A stretch of DNA of 64,000 nt from assembly GCF_003999975.1 (NCBI RefSeq), contig NZ_RJAC01000024.1, forward strand, positions 1 through 64,000. Direction: 5' to 3'. The DNA comes from Actinoplanes solisilvae. Its GTDB lineage: Bacteria; Actinomycetota; Actinomycetes; Mycobacteriales; Micromonosporaceae. The position numbers were made by a program, and so were the translations under genes. This document shows, one piece after another, positions 8,107-32,001 of the stretch (position 1 is the first letter of the stretch; the number at the start of each line of letters is the position of its first letter). Below the pieces are notes generated by a model, which made no database searches, was not told the origin of the DNA, and saw only the letters and a program-made list of their open reading frames with translations.

Positions 8107-9102
8107 TCAGGCCCGGCGGCGTTTGGTGAGCTGATCGATGACCAGGGCCAGGATGATCGCGCCGCCGACCGCGACCTGCTGATAGAAGGCCTGCACGTTG
8201 AGCGTGGTCAGCCCGGCGGTCAGCGTCGCGATGAGCACGGCCCCGAAGGCGGCGCCCACCATGCTGGCCTCGCCGCCGGCGAGCTTGGTGCCGCCCATCA
8301 CCGTGGCGGCGATGGCGGTCAGCAGCAGGTCGCCGCCGAGGGTGGGGTCGGCGGCGCCGAGGCGGGCGGTGAGGACGGCGCCGGCCAGGCCTGCGGTCGC
8401 GCCGGCCACCACGTACGCCATCGCGGTGTTGCGGCCCACCGAGATGCCGGCCAGCCGGGCCACCTCGGAGTTGCCGCCGATGGCGGTCAGGTATTCGCCG
8501 AAGGTGGTGAATTTGAGGACCAGCGCGGAGCCGACCGTCAGCAGGATGAACAGCAGCACCGGGATCGGGATGCCCACGACACCGCCGGCGAGCAGGTCGG
8601 CGAAGCCGGTCGGGATGCCGTAGACGGCCTGGCCGCCCGCGATGATCAGGGCCAGGCCGGCGAAGATGCCCATGGTGCCGAGGGTGATGATGAACGGGGT
8701 GATCCGGGTGATGGTGATCAGCACCCCGTTCGCCAGCCCGCAGAGCGCGCCGACGGCGATGGCCCCGAGGACGGCGATTCCCGCCGGCAGCGTGTGCGAC
8801 ATGAGTCCGCTGCACACCGCGGCCACGGCGACCACCGAGCCGATGGACAGGTCGATGCCGCCGGTGAGCAGCACATAGGTCTGACCCAGGGCGAGGATGC
8901 CGACGACGGACGCCTGCAGCAGCACGTTGAGCATGTTGCCGCCGTCGAGGAACAGCGGCCGGGCGATGCCGAACCCGAGGCCCAGGACGACGATCACCCC
9001 GAGCAGTCCGGCCTGACGGGCGATACGGCTGATGAAGTCACGGGCGGGCGTGACCGCGCTGGGTGGTGGCAGGGTCTCCGGAAGTGTCTCGGTGGTGCTC
9101 AT
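8107..9102 (-). CDS. Sugar-type ABC transporter permease (RbsC-like)
   Basis: 331 residues, inner membrane, with about 8-10 hydrophobic segments. GGIDLSIGSV in the first third and ALCGLANGVLIT before the central loop are hallmarks of ribose/xylose/galactose-type permeases (BPD_transp_2 family). It would form the homodimeric channel used with the single double-domain ATPase just upstream. ATG 9102 is preceded by a clear GGAGAA ribosome site. Substrates of the family include pentoses, inositol, autoinducer-2 and erythritol, so the family gives only a broad hint about the cargo. Confidence 0.9.
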   Translation of the reverse strand: MSTTETLPETLPPPSAVTPARDFISRIARQAGLLGVIVVLGLGFGIARPLFLDGGNMLNVLLQASVVGILALGQTYVLLTGGIDLSIGSVVAVAAVCSGLMSHTLPAGIAVLGAIAVGALCGLANGVLITITRITPFIITLGTMGIFAGLALIIAGGQAVYGIPTGFADLLAGGVVGIPIPVLLFILLTVGSALVLKFTTFGEYLTAIGGNSEVARLAGISVGRNTAMAYVVAGATAGLAGAVLTARLGAADPTLGGDLLLTAIAATVMGGTKLAGGEASMVGAAFGAVLIATLTAGLTTLNVQAFYQQVAVGGAIILALVIDQLTKRRRA

Positions 9103-9132
9103 GGGCGTTCTCCTTGGGTGCGGTGCAGGCCG

Positions 9133-10620
9133 TCACTCGGCGGCGGCATGACGGACCACCGTCTCCTCGGTGGCCTCGGAGCGGGCGAGCTCGGCGACTA
9201 TCCGGCCGCGGCGCATGACCAGGACGCGATCGCTCATGCCGAGGACCTCAGGCAGGTCGGAGGAGATCATCAGAATGGCCTTGCCCTCGTCGGCGAGGTG
9301 GCGCATCAGCGTGTGGATCTCGCCTTTGGCGCCGACGTCGATGCCGCGGGTGGGTTCGTCGAAGATGAAGACGTCGCTGTCGGAGAGCAGCCAGCGGCCG
9401 AGGACGACCTTCTGCTGAGTGCCTCCGGAGAGCTTGCCGACCGGCATCTCGGCCCGCATCTTGGTGTTCAGCGGTCGCAGGACCTTCTCGGTCATGCTGC
9501 TCTGGCGCCGGCGGTCCAGAAAGCCGAACCGGGTGGGCGGGCGCATCAGCGTGGTGTTGGACGCGGTGGTCATGCCCAGCACCAGGCTCTGGTTCTTGCG
9601 GTCCTCGGTGAGCAGGGCGATGCCGGCCTTGATGGCGTCGCTGGGCCGGCGGATCGAGGCACGCTTGCCGCGCACGTAGATCGTGCCCGCGCTGGGCCGG
9701 TCGGCGCCGAAGATGGCCCGGGCCAGTTCCGTGCGCCCGGCTCCGACCATCCCGGCCATGCCGACGATCTCGCCGCGGCGCAGCACCATCGAGCAGTCGT
9801 GCAGCACCCCGGGACGGCACAGCCCCTCGACCCGCAAGGCCTCCTCCCCCACCGGCGCGTCGCCGCGGGGCACACCGATCGCCGCCAGCTCCCGGCCCAC
9901 CATCAGACGAACCAGGTGCTCCTCACCCGAGACCTGCGTACGGGTGAGCGAGTCGACGCGCTTGCCGTCGCGCAGGACGGTGACCCGGTCGGAGAGGTCC
10001 ATGACTTCCCGGAGCCGGTGCGAGACGTAGATGATCGCCTTGCCGGCGGCCCGGAGCGAGTCGATGATCGCGAACAGCCGGTCGCACTCCTGCGTGGTCA
10101 GCGAGGCCGTCGGCTCGTCCATGATGATGATCCGGGCGTCCACGCTCAGCGCCCGGGCCAGCTCGATCATCTGCTGGTGCGCGACACTGAGCGTGGACAC
10201 CGGAACGTCCGAGCGGGCGTCGAAACCGAGCCGGGACAACGCCGTACGGGCCCGCCGCCGCGCCTCGGCCCAGTCGATGACCCCGGCCTTGGTCCGCTCC
10301 TGGCCGAGCACGACGTTCTGCACGGCCGTCAGCTGGGGCACCAGGTTCAGCTCCTGGTGCACCATGGCTATCCCGGCGCGCATCGCGTCGGCCGGCCGGC
10401 CGAAGTGGGCCGCTTCGCCGTCGACCAGGATCTCGCCCGAGTCTGCCGGCTGCACCCCGAAAATGATCTTCAGCACGGTGGACTTGCCGGCGCCGTTCTC
10501 ACCGAGCAGGGTGTGCACCTCGCCCGGGTGGACCGTCAGGCTGACATCTTGCAGGGCCTTGACCCCGGGAAAGGTCTTGGTGATGTCCCGGAGCGCGAGG
10601 ACCGCGGCGCGGTCGGACAT
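9133..10620 (-). CDS. Sugar-type ABC transporter ATPase, two nucleotide-binding domains (RbsA/MglA-like)
   Basis: 495 residues with two tandem ABC domains. The first has Walker A GENGAGKSTVLK, a signature region LSVAHQQMIELARAL and Walker B IIIMDEPTASL. The second has the usual degenerate Walker A (GMVGAGRTELARAI), signature LSGGTQQKVVLGRWL and VFIFDEPTRGIDVG. This asymmetry is normal for the RbsA family. It powers the permease encoded next. ATG 10620 follows AGGAGC and starts 7 bp after the binding-protein stop. Confidence 0.93.
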   Translation of the reverse strand: MSDRAAVLALRDITKTFPGVKALQDVSLTVHPGEVHTLLGENGAGKSTVLKIIFGVQPADSGEILVDGEAAHFGRPADAMRAGIAMVHQELNLVPQLTAVQNVVLGQERTKAGVIDWAEARRRARTALSRLGFDARSDVPVSTLSVAHQQMIELARALSVDARIIIMDEPTASLTTQECDRLFAIIDSLRAAGKAIIYVSHRLREVMDLSDRVTVLRDGKRVDSLTRTQVSGEEHLVRLMVGRELAAIGVPRGDAPVGEEALRVEGLCRPGVLHDCSMVLRRGEIVGMAGMVGAGRTELARAIFGADRPSAGTIYVRGKRASIRRPSDAIKAGIALLTEDRKNQSLVLGMTTASNTTLMRPPTRFGFLDRRRQSSMTEKVLRPLNTKMRAEMPVGKLSGGTQQKVVLGRWLLSDSDVFIFDEPTRGIDVGAKGEIHTLMRHLADEGKAILMISSDLPEVLGMSDRVLVMRRGRIVAELARSEATEETVVRHAAAE

Positions 10621-10627
10621 GGTGCTC

Positions 10628-11707
10628 CTACTTGTAGAGAGTGGTCAGGACCTGGCCCTGCGCGTCGTAGTAGTCGTCAACCGTGTCCTTCGTGATCAGC
10701 TGGGCCGGGGCGACGACCCACTGCGGGACCTGCTGGCCTTCGAGCAGCCGTACGGCCGACTCGACGGCCCAGAAGCCCTCGTAGTACGGCAGCGGGCTGA
10801 CGGTCGCGGTGATCGCGCCCGACCGCACACTGGCCACCGCTTCCGGGACACCGTCGGTGCCGATCACGGCGATCTTCTTGCCGGAGGCCTGCACGGCCTT
10901 GGCCACGCCGATCGCCATGGTGTCGTTGTTGGCGTAGATGCCCTTCAGGTTCGGGTTCTGCCGGATGATCTGCTGGGTGGCGGCATAGGACTTGTCCGCG
11001 TCCCAATCGCCGGGCACGCTCGCCACGAGCTTGAGCTTGGCGTCCTTGGCCACCCCCTCCTTGAAGCCCTTGATACGCAGGATCGCCGCGCTGGAGCCGG
11101 CCTGCCCCTCGATCTGGGCCACCTCTCCACCTTCGGGGAACAACTTCGCCAGTTCCGTCGCCGCCTGGCTGCCGTCGAGCTCGTGGTCGGGGCCGACATA
11201 GGTGGTCGCGGCGATCCGGGCGTCGTCGACGTTGACGACCGGTGCGCCCTGGCCCTGCATCTGCATGAGGGCGGGCGTGAGGTTGGAGGTGCTCTCCGGA
11301 GCGATGACGTAGGCGTCGAACTTCTGTCCGACCAGGGTCTGCGCGATGGTGAGCTGCTCGGTCTGGGCACTCTCGCTGCTGGCCGCCTGCACGGTGATGT
11401 CGACCCCGAACTGCTGGCCGGCCGCCTGCGCGCCCTTCTGGATGCCCTGCCAGTACTGGTTGGTCAGCGACTTGAGGACGATCCCGACGCGGTACTTCTT
11501 CTGGGCGGTCAGGTCGCCGAGCTGGCTGTTGAGCTTGACCCCCTCGACCTGGCTGACGCCTTCCTTGTCACTGCCGTACGAGTACTTCGCCGTGGTGGTG
11601 TTGGCCTGCCCCCCGCTGGCGACCTCGCTGGCCGAGCTGCACGCGCCGAGAGCCAGGGCTGCCGTGGACGCTACGGCGACGGCCACCGTTCCTTTGGAAA
11701 TCCTCAT
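10628..11707 (-). CDS. Substrate-binding lipoprotein of a sugar-type ABC importer
   Basis: 359 residues. The signal peptide ends in a lipobox (AALALGAC), so the mature protein should be anchored to the membrane outer face through Cys. The body matches Peripla_BP_4 (RbsB/XylF-like): IVLKSLTNQYWQGIQKGA, an AYVIAPEST strand, YANNDTMAIGVAKA and IGTDGVPEA. First gene of the catabolic operon, with a perfect LacI-type palindrome about 60 bp upstream of its ATG. Its ligand defines the operon substrate, but I cannot name it from sequence. Confidence 0.9.
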   Translation of the reverse strand: MRISKGTVAVAVASTAALALGACSSASEVASGGQANTTTAKYSYGSDKEGVSQVEGVKLNSQLGDLTAQKKYRVGIVLKSLTNQYWQGIQKGAQAAGQQFGVDITVQAASSESAQTEQLTIAQTLVGQKFDAYVIAPESTSNLTPALMQMQGQGAPVVNVDDARIAATTYVGPDHELDGSQAATELAKLFPEGGEVAQIEGQAGSSAAILRIKGFKEGVAKDAKLKLVASVPGDWDADKSYAATQQIIRQNPNLKGIYANNDTMAIGVAKAVQASGKKIAVIGTDGVPEAVASVRSGAITATVSPLPYYEGFWAVESAVRLLEGQQVPQWVVAPAQLITKDTVDDYYDAQGQVLTTLYK

Positions 11708-11763
11708 GTCGGTTCCGTTCTGCTGAAGTTTTCTACCTTTACGCTTTGTTTCGGCAATGGTGC

Positions 11764-11779
11764 CGGAAACCGGTTTCCG
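11764..11779. promoter_or_regulatory. LacI-type operator in front of the catabolic operon
   Basis: CGGAAACCGGTTTCCG is a perfect 16-bp palindrome with the central CG step typical of LacI-family operators. It lies between the lacI stop and the first operon gene (ATG at 11707). A TTGACC hexamer (minus strand, 11784-11789) just upstream could be the -35 element, which would place the operator inside the promoter. The same GAAACCGGTTTC core recurs at 12865-12876. Confidence 0.8.
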
Positions 11780-11785
11780 ACACGG

Positions 11786-12880
11786 TCAAAAAAAGAGTGG
11801 AACAATCTCGTCGTCGTCATTTTCGGTCGATTCACAACCGCACGAGCGGCGAACGACGAGATCCGGTCTCAGCACCACCCGCTCGGGCGGCGCGACCACC
11901 GACTGGTCGGCGTGCCGCGCCCGCATGCGCCGGGCCAACGTCTGGGCGGCGGTGCGGCCGACCGCCCGGGCCCGGCTGTCGACCGAGGTCAGCCCCACTC
12001 CCGACAGCCGGCCGACCCAGATGTTGTCGAAACCGACCACGGCCAGGTCGGCGGGGACCCGGATGCCGCGAGCGGCGCAGAACTCGAGCACGGCGATCGC
12101 CATGCGGTCGTTGGCCACGAACACCGCGGTGGGCGGATCGGGAACGGCGAGCACCGCGGTCATCGCCGCGGCGGCGCCGGACTCGGTGGTGGCGTCGCAC
12201 ACCAGGCGCTCGTCGACGTCGAGCCCGGCCGAGCGCAAGGCTTCGAGGTAACCGTCGCGACGCAGCCGGAACGGCACGACATTGAGAGGCCCGGCCAGGT
12301 GGGCGACGCGACGGTGGCCGTGGCCGAGCAGATGCTCGACCGCCAACCGCGCGCCCAGGACGTTGTCGATCACGACGGTGTCAGCCGGGGTGGCGTCGAG
12401 GGCCCGGCTGGCCAGCACGACGTCGACGTCCGACTCGACCAGGCGGGCGACGGCCTCGTCCTCCATCGTGACGGCAGCCATGATCAAGCCGTCGACCTGC
12501 CGCTGCAACATGGACCGCACCAGGTCGGCCTCTTTGGCCGGCCGCCCGTCGGTGCTGCCGAGAAGCAGCGTGTATTCGCTCTCGCCGATGACCTCCTCGA
12601 CCCCGGCGATTAGCTCCGGATAGAAAGGGTTCGTGATGCTGGCGACGATGACGCCGACCGTGTTGCTGCGCCTGTTCGAAAGGCCCTGGGCGATGGCGTT
12701 GGGCTGGAACTCGAGCTCGCGGACCGCCGCCGCGATCCGCTCACGGGTCTCGGCGGAGATGTAGTAGCCCTTGTCGCCCAGGAATTTGGAGACGGTCGCC
12801 TTGGACACCCCGGCGGCGGCGGCGACGTCACTGATCGTCGCGCGCTGCGTGCCGCGTCGTGTCGGAAACCGGTTTCTCAC
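11786..12880 (-). CDS. LacI-family transcriptional repressor of the catabolic operon
   Basis: 364 residues from GTG 12880. The N-terminal helix-turn-helix reads ATISDVAAAAGVSKATVSKF, followed by the hinge helix (NAIAQGLSNRRSNTVGVIV) and a Peripla_BP_3 effector domain with FVANDRMAIAVLEF and VVGFDNIWVGRLSGVGLTSV. Upstream in-frame ATGs exist (12979, 12931), but a good promoter at 12888-12916 places transcription start almost on this GTG, and no start codon lies between it and the HTH. Codons 2-5 overlap an operator copy, so autorepression is likely. It should release the operon when the imported substrate or a metabolite binds. The C-terminus (ENDDDEIVPLFF) is acidic. Confidence 0.88.
   Translation of the reverse strand: MRNRFPTRRGTQRATISDVAAAAGVSKATVSKFLGDKGYYISAETRERIAAAVRELEFQPNAIAQGLSNRRSNTVGVIVASITNPFYPELIAGVEEVIGESEYTLLLGSTDGRPAKEADLVRSMLQRQVDGLIMAAVTMEDEAVARLVESDVDVVLASRALDATPADTVVIDNVLGARLAVEHLLGHGHRRVAHLAGPLNVVPFRLRRDGYLEALRSAGLDVDERLVCDATTESGAAAAMTAVLAVPDPPTAVFVANDRMAIAVLEFCAARGIRVPADLAVVGFDNIWVGRLSGVGLTSVDSRARAVGRTAAQTLARRMRARHADQSVVAPPERVVLRPDLVVRRSCGCESTENDDDEIVPLFF
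12865..12876. promoter_or_regulatory. LacI-type operator at the repressor start
   Basis: GAAACCGGTTTC is a 12-bp perfect palindrome, the same core as the operator at 11764-11779. It covers codons 2-5 of the lacI gene, immediately downstream of the predicted transcription start, an effective position for autorepression. Confidence 0.7.
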
Positions 12881-12887
12881 GCCTCCG

Positions 12888-12916
12888 ATCGTGCCGTCGC
12901 ACGATTCACATGTCAA
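12888..12916 (-). promoter_or_regulatory. Predicted lacI promoter giving a leaderless mRNA
   Basis: On the minus strand TTGACA (12916-12911) is followed after 17 nt by CACGAT (12893-12888), a reasonable actinobacterial -10. Transcription would begin about 7 nt further, at or next to the GTG at 12880, so the message would have no leader. A GGAGG lies only 1 nt before the GTG, too close to serve as a normal ribosome site. Confidence 0.55.
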
Positions 12917-13009
12917 GACCGTTGCGGCCATGTTTCCGCTGCTCAGCCGCTTGGCCGAGCCGGTCCGGCACCGACCCATCCATCAATGACGATGCAGCCG
13001 TCACCAGGT

Positions 13010-13135
13010 TCACCGCCGTGCGACCGAGGTTCGGCGGCTGTCTCCGGACCGGACCCCGTTGAGCTTGAGCGCGTCGACCACGAGATGGAACCCGTTGGTC
13101 ACCACCGGGGGAGGCCGGACGGGTACACGGGTCAT
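13010..13135 (-). pseudogene. N-terminal fragment of oxalyl-CoA decarboxylase
   Basis: A 41-codon frame from ATG 13135 contains TNGFHLVVDALKLNGV, which closely resembles the first conserved block of oxalyl-CoA decarboxylases (in E. coli, TDGMHIIVEALKQNNIDTIYG). After this block the similarity ends abruptly in an Arg/Ser-rich tail and a stop. The ThDP-binding remainder, about 500 residues, is absent. This is most simply a remnant left by a deletion. It sits between lacI and a VOC gene and has no visible ribosome site. Recognition rests on one short block. Confidence 0.5.
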
Positions 13136-13160
13136 TTGACTCGGGGAGGCGTGACAGCGG

Positions 13161-13553
13161 TCATGAGCCCCCGGCTTCGCCGGATTCGCCGCTCACGTCG
13201 GGACGACCTCCGGTGACCACGACGAGTTCGTAGACGTTCCCGTCCGGGCCCCGGAAGTGCTGCCACGTCGGGCCGCTCTCGCCGAGAAGCTCGACGCCGG
13301 CCGTCCGCAGCTCGGCCACCGCGGCTGCCAGATCACGTACGGCGAAACCGGCGACCGGACCGGTGTCGAAATGCTCCTTGCCCGCGAAGCCGACGCCGAA
13401 GATCTCGACGTTGCTGCCGTCGGGAAGCTGGAACACCCGGAACCCCGGCTCCTCGTGTATCAGACGCAGGCCCAGCACCCGTGCATAGAAGTCGGCCAGC
13501 GCGTCGGCCTCCCCGGTCCGCACGCCGAGCCAGCCCAAGCCCGTGATCTCCAT
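13161..13553 (-). CDS. VOC superfamily (glyoxalase-like) protein
   Basis: 130 residues with one vicinal-oxygen-chelate domain: ITGLGWLGVRTGEADALADFYARVLGL at the start, FRVFQLPDGSNVEIFG in the middle and HFRGPDGNVYELV at the end. Possible metal ligands are Glu in VEIFG and Glu in YELV. VOC proteins include glyoxalases, ring-cleaving dioxygenases and antibiotic-binding proteins, so no reaction can be assigned. It is divergent from another VOC-like gene at 13666; the 112-bp gap must hold both promoters. The start at ATG 13553 is chosen because the domain begins directly there. Confidence 0.75.
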   Translation of the reverse strand: MEITGLGWLGVRTGEADALADFYARVLGLRLIHEEPGFRVFQLPDGSNVEIFGVGFAGKEHFDTGPVAGFAVRDLAAAVAELRTAGVELLGESGPTWQHFRGPDGNVYELVVVTGGRPDVSGESGEAGGS

Positions 13554-13665
13554 GACCACCTCCCACCGCCCATGGAACACCTCTGTCGCCCGGTGTCGCC
13601 GTGCGGCCGCGACGTGGTGGCGCGAAAATGATCCGTTCGCCGAGCGGGCTCGTAGAGTTGGCGGC

Positions 13666-14004
13666 ATGACTGTGAGCTGGTATGCGGTCGAGTTCGACTG
13701 CCGGGACGCCCGCAAGGTGGCCGAGTTCTGGAACGCGGCGACCGGATGGGCGATCGTCGAGGACGCCTCGGTCAAGGGCCACCTCGTGGTGCGGCCCGGT
13801 GGTGGGCTCCCGCAGATCACGTTCAACGAGGTGCCCGAGCCCAAGACGGTCAAGAACCGCGTGCACCTGGACATCACGTCCGACGACTTCGACGCCGACG
13901 TGCGGCGGCTGCTCGAGCTGGGCGCCACCCGCCTGCACGACTTCGACGGCTGGACGACGTTCCGGGACGTCGAGGGCAACGAGTTCGACCTCGTGGCGGT
14001 CTGA
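13666..14004 (+). CDS. VOC-like (glyoxalase-related) protein
   Basis: 112 residues. The sequence resembles the glyoxalase-like domain common in actinobacteria, with WYAVEFDCRDARKVAEFW at the start, VPEPKTVKNRVHLDITSDD in the centre and FRDVEGNEFDLVAV at the end. His in NRVHLDI and Glu in NEFDL are candidate ligands. TAGAGT at 13653-13658 lies 7 nt before the ATG and no Shine-Dalgarno sequence is present, so the mRNA is probably leaderless. Function unknown. Confidence 0.72.
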   Translation: MTVSWYAVEFDCRDARKVAEFWNAATGWAIVEDASVKGHLVVRPGGGLPQITFNEVPEPKTVKNRVHLDITSDDFDADVRRLLELGATRLHDFDGWTTFRDVEGNEFDLVAV

Positions 14005-14322
14005 GGGCCGCGCCCGCACGGCCGAAAGGGCTCGACGGACAAGCGTGACGAGCGACGCTGCCGGAACTCGGTACCGCCGAGCGCCTCGAACGAGCGTAGG
14101 CTCGGTGGCGGATCAGTTCGTCAGTGCGTTGACGGGCCAGCGCCCACCGGGCGTGCTGCCCCCAGACCTCGGCAGTCCCACAGGGCCACTCTCTGAGTCA
14201 AGGGCCGAGCGCTGCCAGACGATCCGTTCGCGAGTTTCGTCATTGACGTCATCCACCGGGTGACCGGGCCTACGCCGTGTCCCTCCCGGGCGACCACGGT
14301 CGCCGGTGGAAGGTGAACCGTC
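14005..14322. other. Intergenic stretch without a convincing gene
   Basis: 318 bp between the VOC-like gene and the DUF4389 gene. Short frames are open on both strands, but none has a recognisable domain, ribosome site and sustained codon bias together. A TTGACG at 14245-14250 could be a -35 element for the DUF4389 gene, but I see no clear -10. GGAAGG near 14306 is the ribosome site for that gene. Confidence 0.5.
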
Positions 14323-15015
14323 ATGACCGCGACAACGAGCTATCCCGTACGCGTGAACGCGCGCATGGACCCCCACCTGTCACGTTGGCTGTGGCTGGTC
14401 AAATGGATCCTGATCATCCCGCACTACATCGCGCTCGTCTTCCTGTGGATCGCGTTCATCGCCCTGTCCGTGGTGGCGTTCTTCGCGATCCTGTTCACCG
14501 GTAGATACCCCCGGCCTGTGTTCAACTTCAACCTCGGGGTGATGCGCTGGACCTGGCGTGTCAACTACTACGCCTACAGCGCCCTGGGCACCGACCGGTA
14601 CCCGCCGTTCACCCTGGCCGAGGTGCCCGACTACCCCGCCCAACTGCACGTGCCCTACCCCGAACACCTCTCCCGCGGGCTGGTCCTGGTCAAGTGGTGG
14701 CTGCTCGCCATCCCGCACTACCTGATCGTCGCGTTCTTCGCCGGCGGCGGCACGTGGCTCGCCACCCGTGACGACACGCAGAACTACACGTGGGCCAGCA
14801 ACGGCCTCATCGGACTCCTGGTCCTCATCGCCGCGATCATCCTGACGGTGACGGGCCGCTATCCCGACGGTCTCTACAACCTGATCCTGGGCCTGAACCG
14901 GTGGGTGCTGCGGGTCGCCGCGTACACGTCCTTGATGACCGACGCCTATCCGCCGTTCCGGCTGGACACCGGCGGCACCGACCCGGGCGAGCCGCTCATC
15001 GTCCCGGCACGCTGA
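14323..15015 (+). CDS. DUF4389 domain membrane protein
   Basis: 230 residues with two DUF4389 repeats. Each has the pattern short soluble stretch, LVKWxxxIPHY, a long hydrophobic helix pair, TGRYP, and an aromatic-rich segment (NLGVMRWTWRVNYYAY; LGLNRWVLRVAAYTSLMTDAYPPF). About four transmembrane helices. ATG 14323 follows GGAAGG with good spacing. The family is widespread in actinobacteria and has no established function. It stands alone, followed by the ABC-exporter remnant. Confidence 0.85.
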   Translation: MTATTSYPVRVNARMDPHLSRWLWLVKWILIIPHYIALVFLWIAFIALSVVAFFAILFTGRYPRPVFNFNLGVMRWTWRVNYYAYSALGTDRYPPFTLAEVPDYPAQLHVPYPEHLSRGLVLVKWWLLAIPHYLIVAFFAGGGTWLATRDDTQNYTWASNGLIGLLVLIAAIILTVTGRYPDGLYNLILGLNRWVLRVAAYTSLMTDAYPPFRLDTGGTDPGEPLIVPAR

Positions 15016-15037
15016 CCGAAAGCGGTGTCCTCTCCGG

Positions 15038-15130
15038 TCCACCGCCGGGCGGATCCTGGAGACCGGCACCCACGCCGAACTGCCGACCCGCCCGGACGGC
15101 CACTACGCGGCGGTGTGGCGCGCCCGGGCG
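15038..15130 (+). pseudogene. C-terminal fragment of an ABC exporter ATPase
   Basis: The frame starting at about 15047 encodes GRILETGTHAEL, then PDGHYAAVWRARA, the standard last ~30 residues of a type-I ABC exporter subunit (usually DGGRIxExGTHxELL...GxYAxLW). Nothing upstream in the frame belongs to such a protein; the DUF4389 gene ends at 15015. So only the 3' end survives. It lies directly beyond the 3' end of the siderophore operon. ABC exporters are frequent neighbours of hydroxamate NRPS clusters, so this may be what is left of the siderophore exporter. Confidence 0.6.
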
Positions 15131-15157
15131 GACCACCGACCCGAGAGCTGGGACGGC

Positions 15158-15366
15158 TCAGGTCGTGCTCATCCACTCCCGCAGCGACCGGGGGCGCAGG
15201 TCGGTCCAGGTGCGCTCCACGTAGTCGAGGCACGCGGCGCGCGACTCCTCGCCGAACACGACCGTCCAGCCGGCCGGCACGTCGACGAAGGAGGGCCACA
15301 GCGAGTGCTGGTCCTCGTCGTTGGTCAGCACCAGGTAGCGGCCGTCGGGGTCCTCGAACGGGTTGG

Positions 15367-15370
<4 letters not shown>
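15158..15370 (-). CDS. MbtH-like protein, NRPS adenylation-domain partner
   Basis: 70 residues, the usual MbtH length. It starts [20 protein letters not shown] and has [14 protein letters not shown] and a C-terminal [17 protein letters not shown], matching the conserved Trp/Pro pattern of the family. MbtH proteins bind adenylation domains and are often needed for their folding or activity. The ATG overlaps the NRPS stop by 4 bp (ATGA), so the two are translationally coupled and this protein should serve the NRPS encoded immediately upstream. Confidence 0.95.
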
Positions 15371-31938
<16,568 letters not shown>

Positions 31939-32001
31939 AGCGAAGTACCGCCCCTCAGTGGGTGACGTGATCTGGTGGTTCGGCGCCGGTCGGCGGCCGC
32001 G

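Noticed and set aside
14113-14376. Small minus-strand frame ending in a Gly/Pro/Ser-rich tail, considered as a gene or integrase remnant
   Set aside because: No ribosome site or convincing similarity, and it overlaps the start of the well-supported DUF4389 gene.
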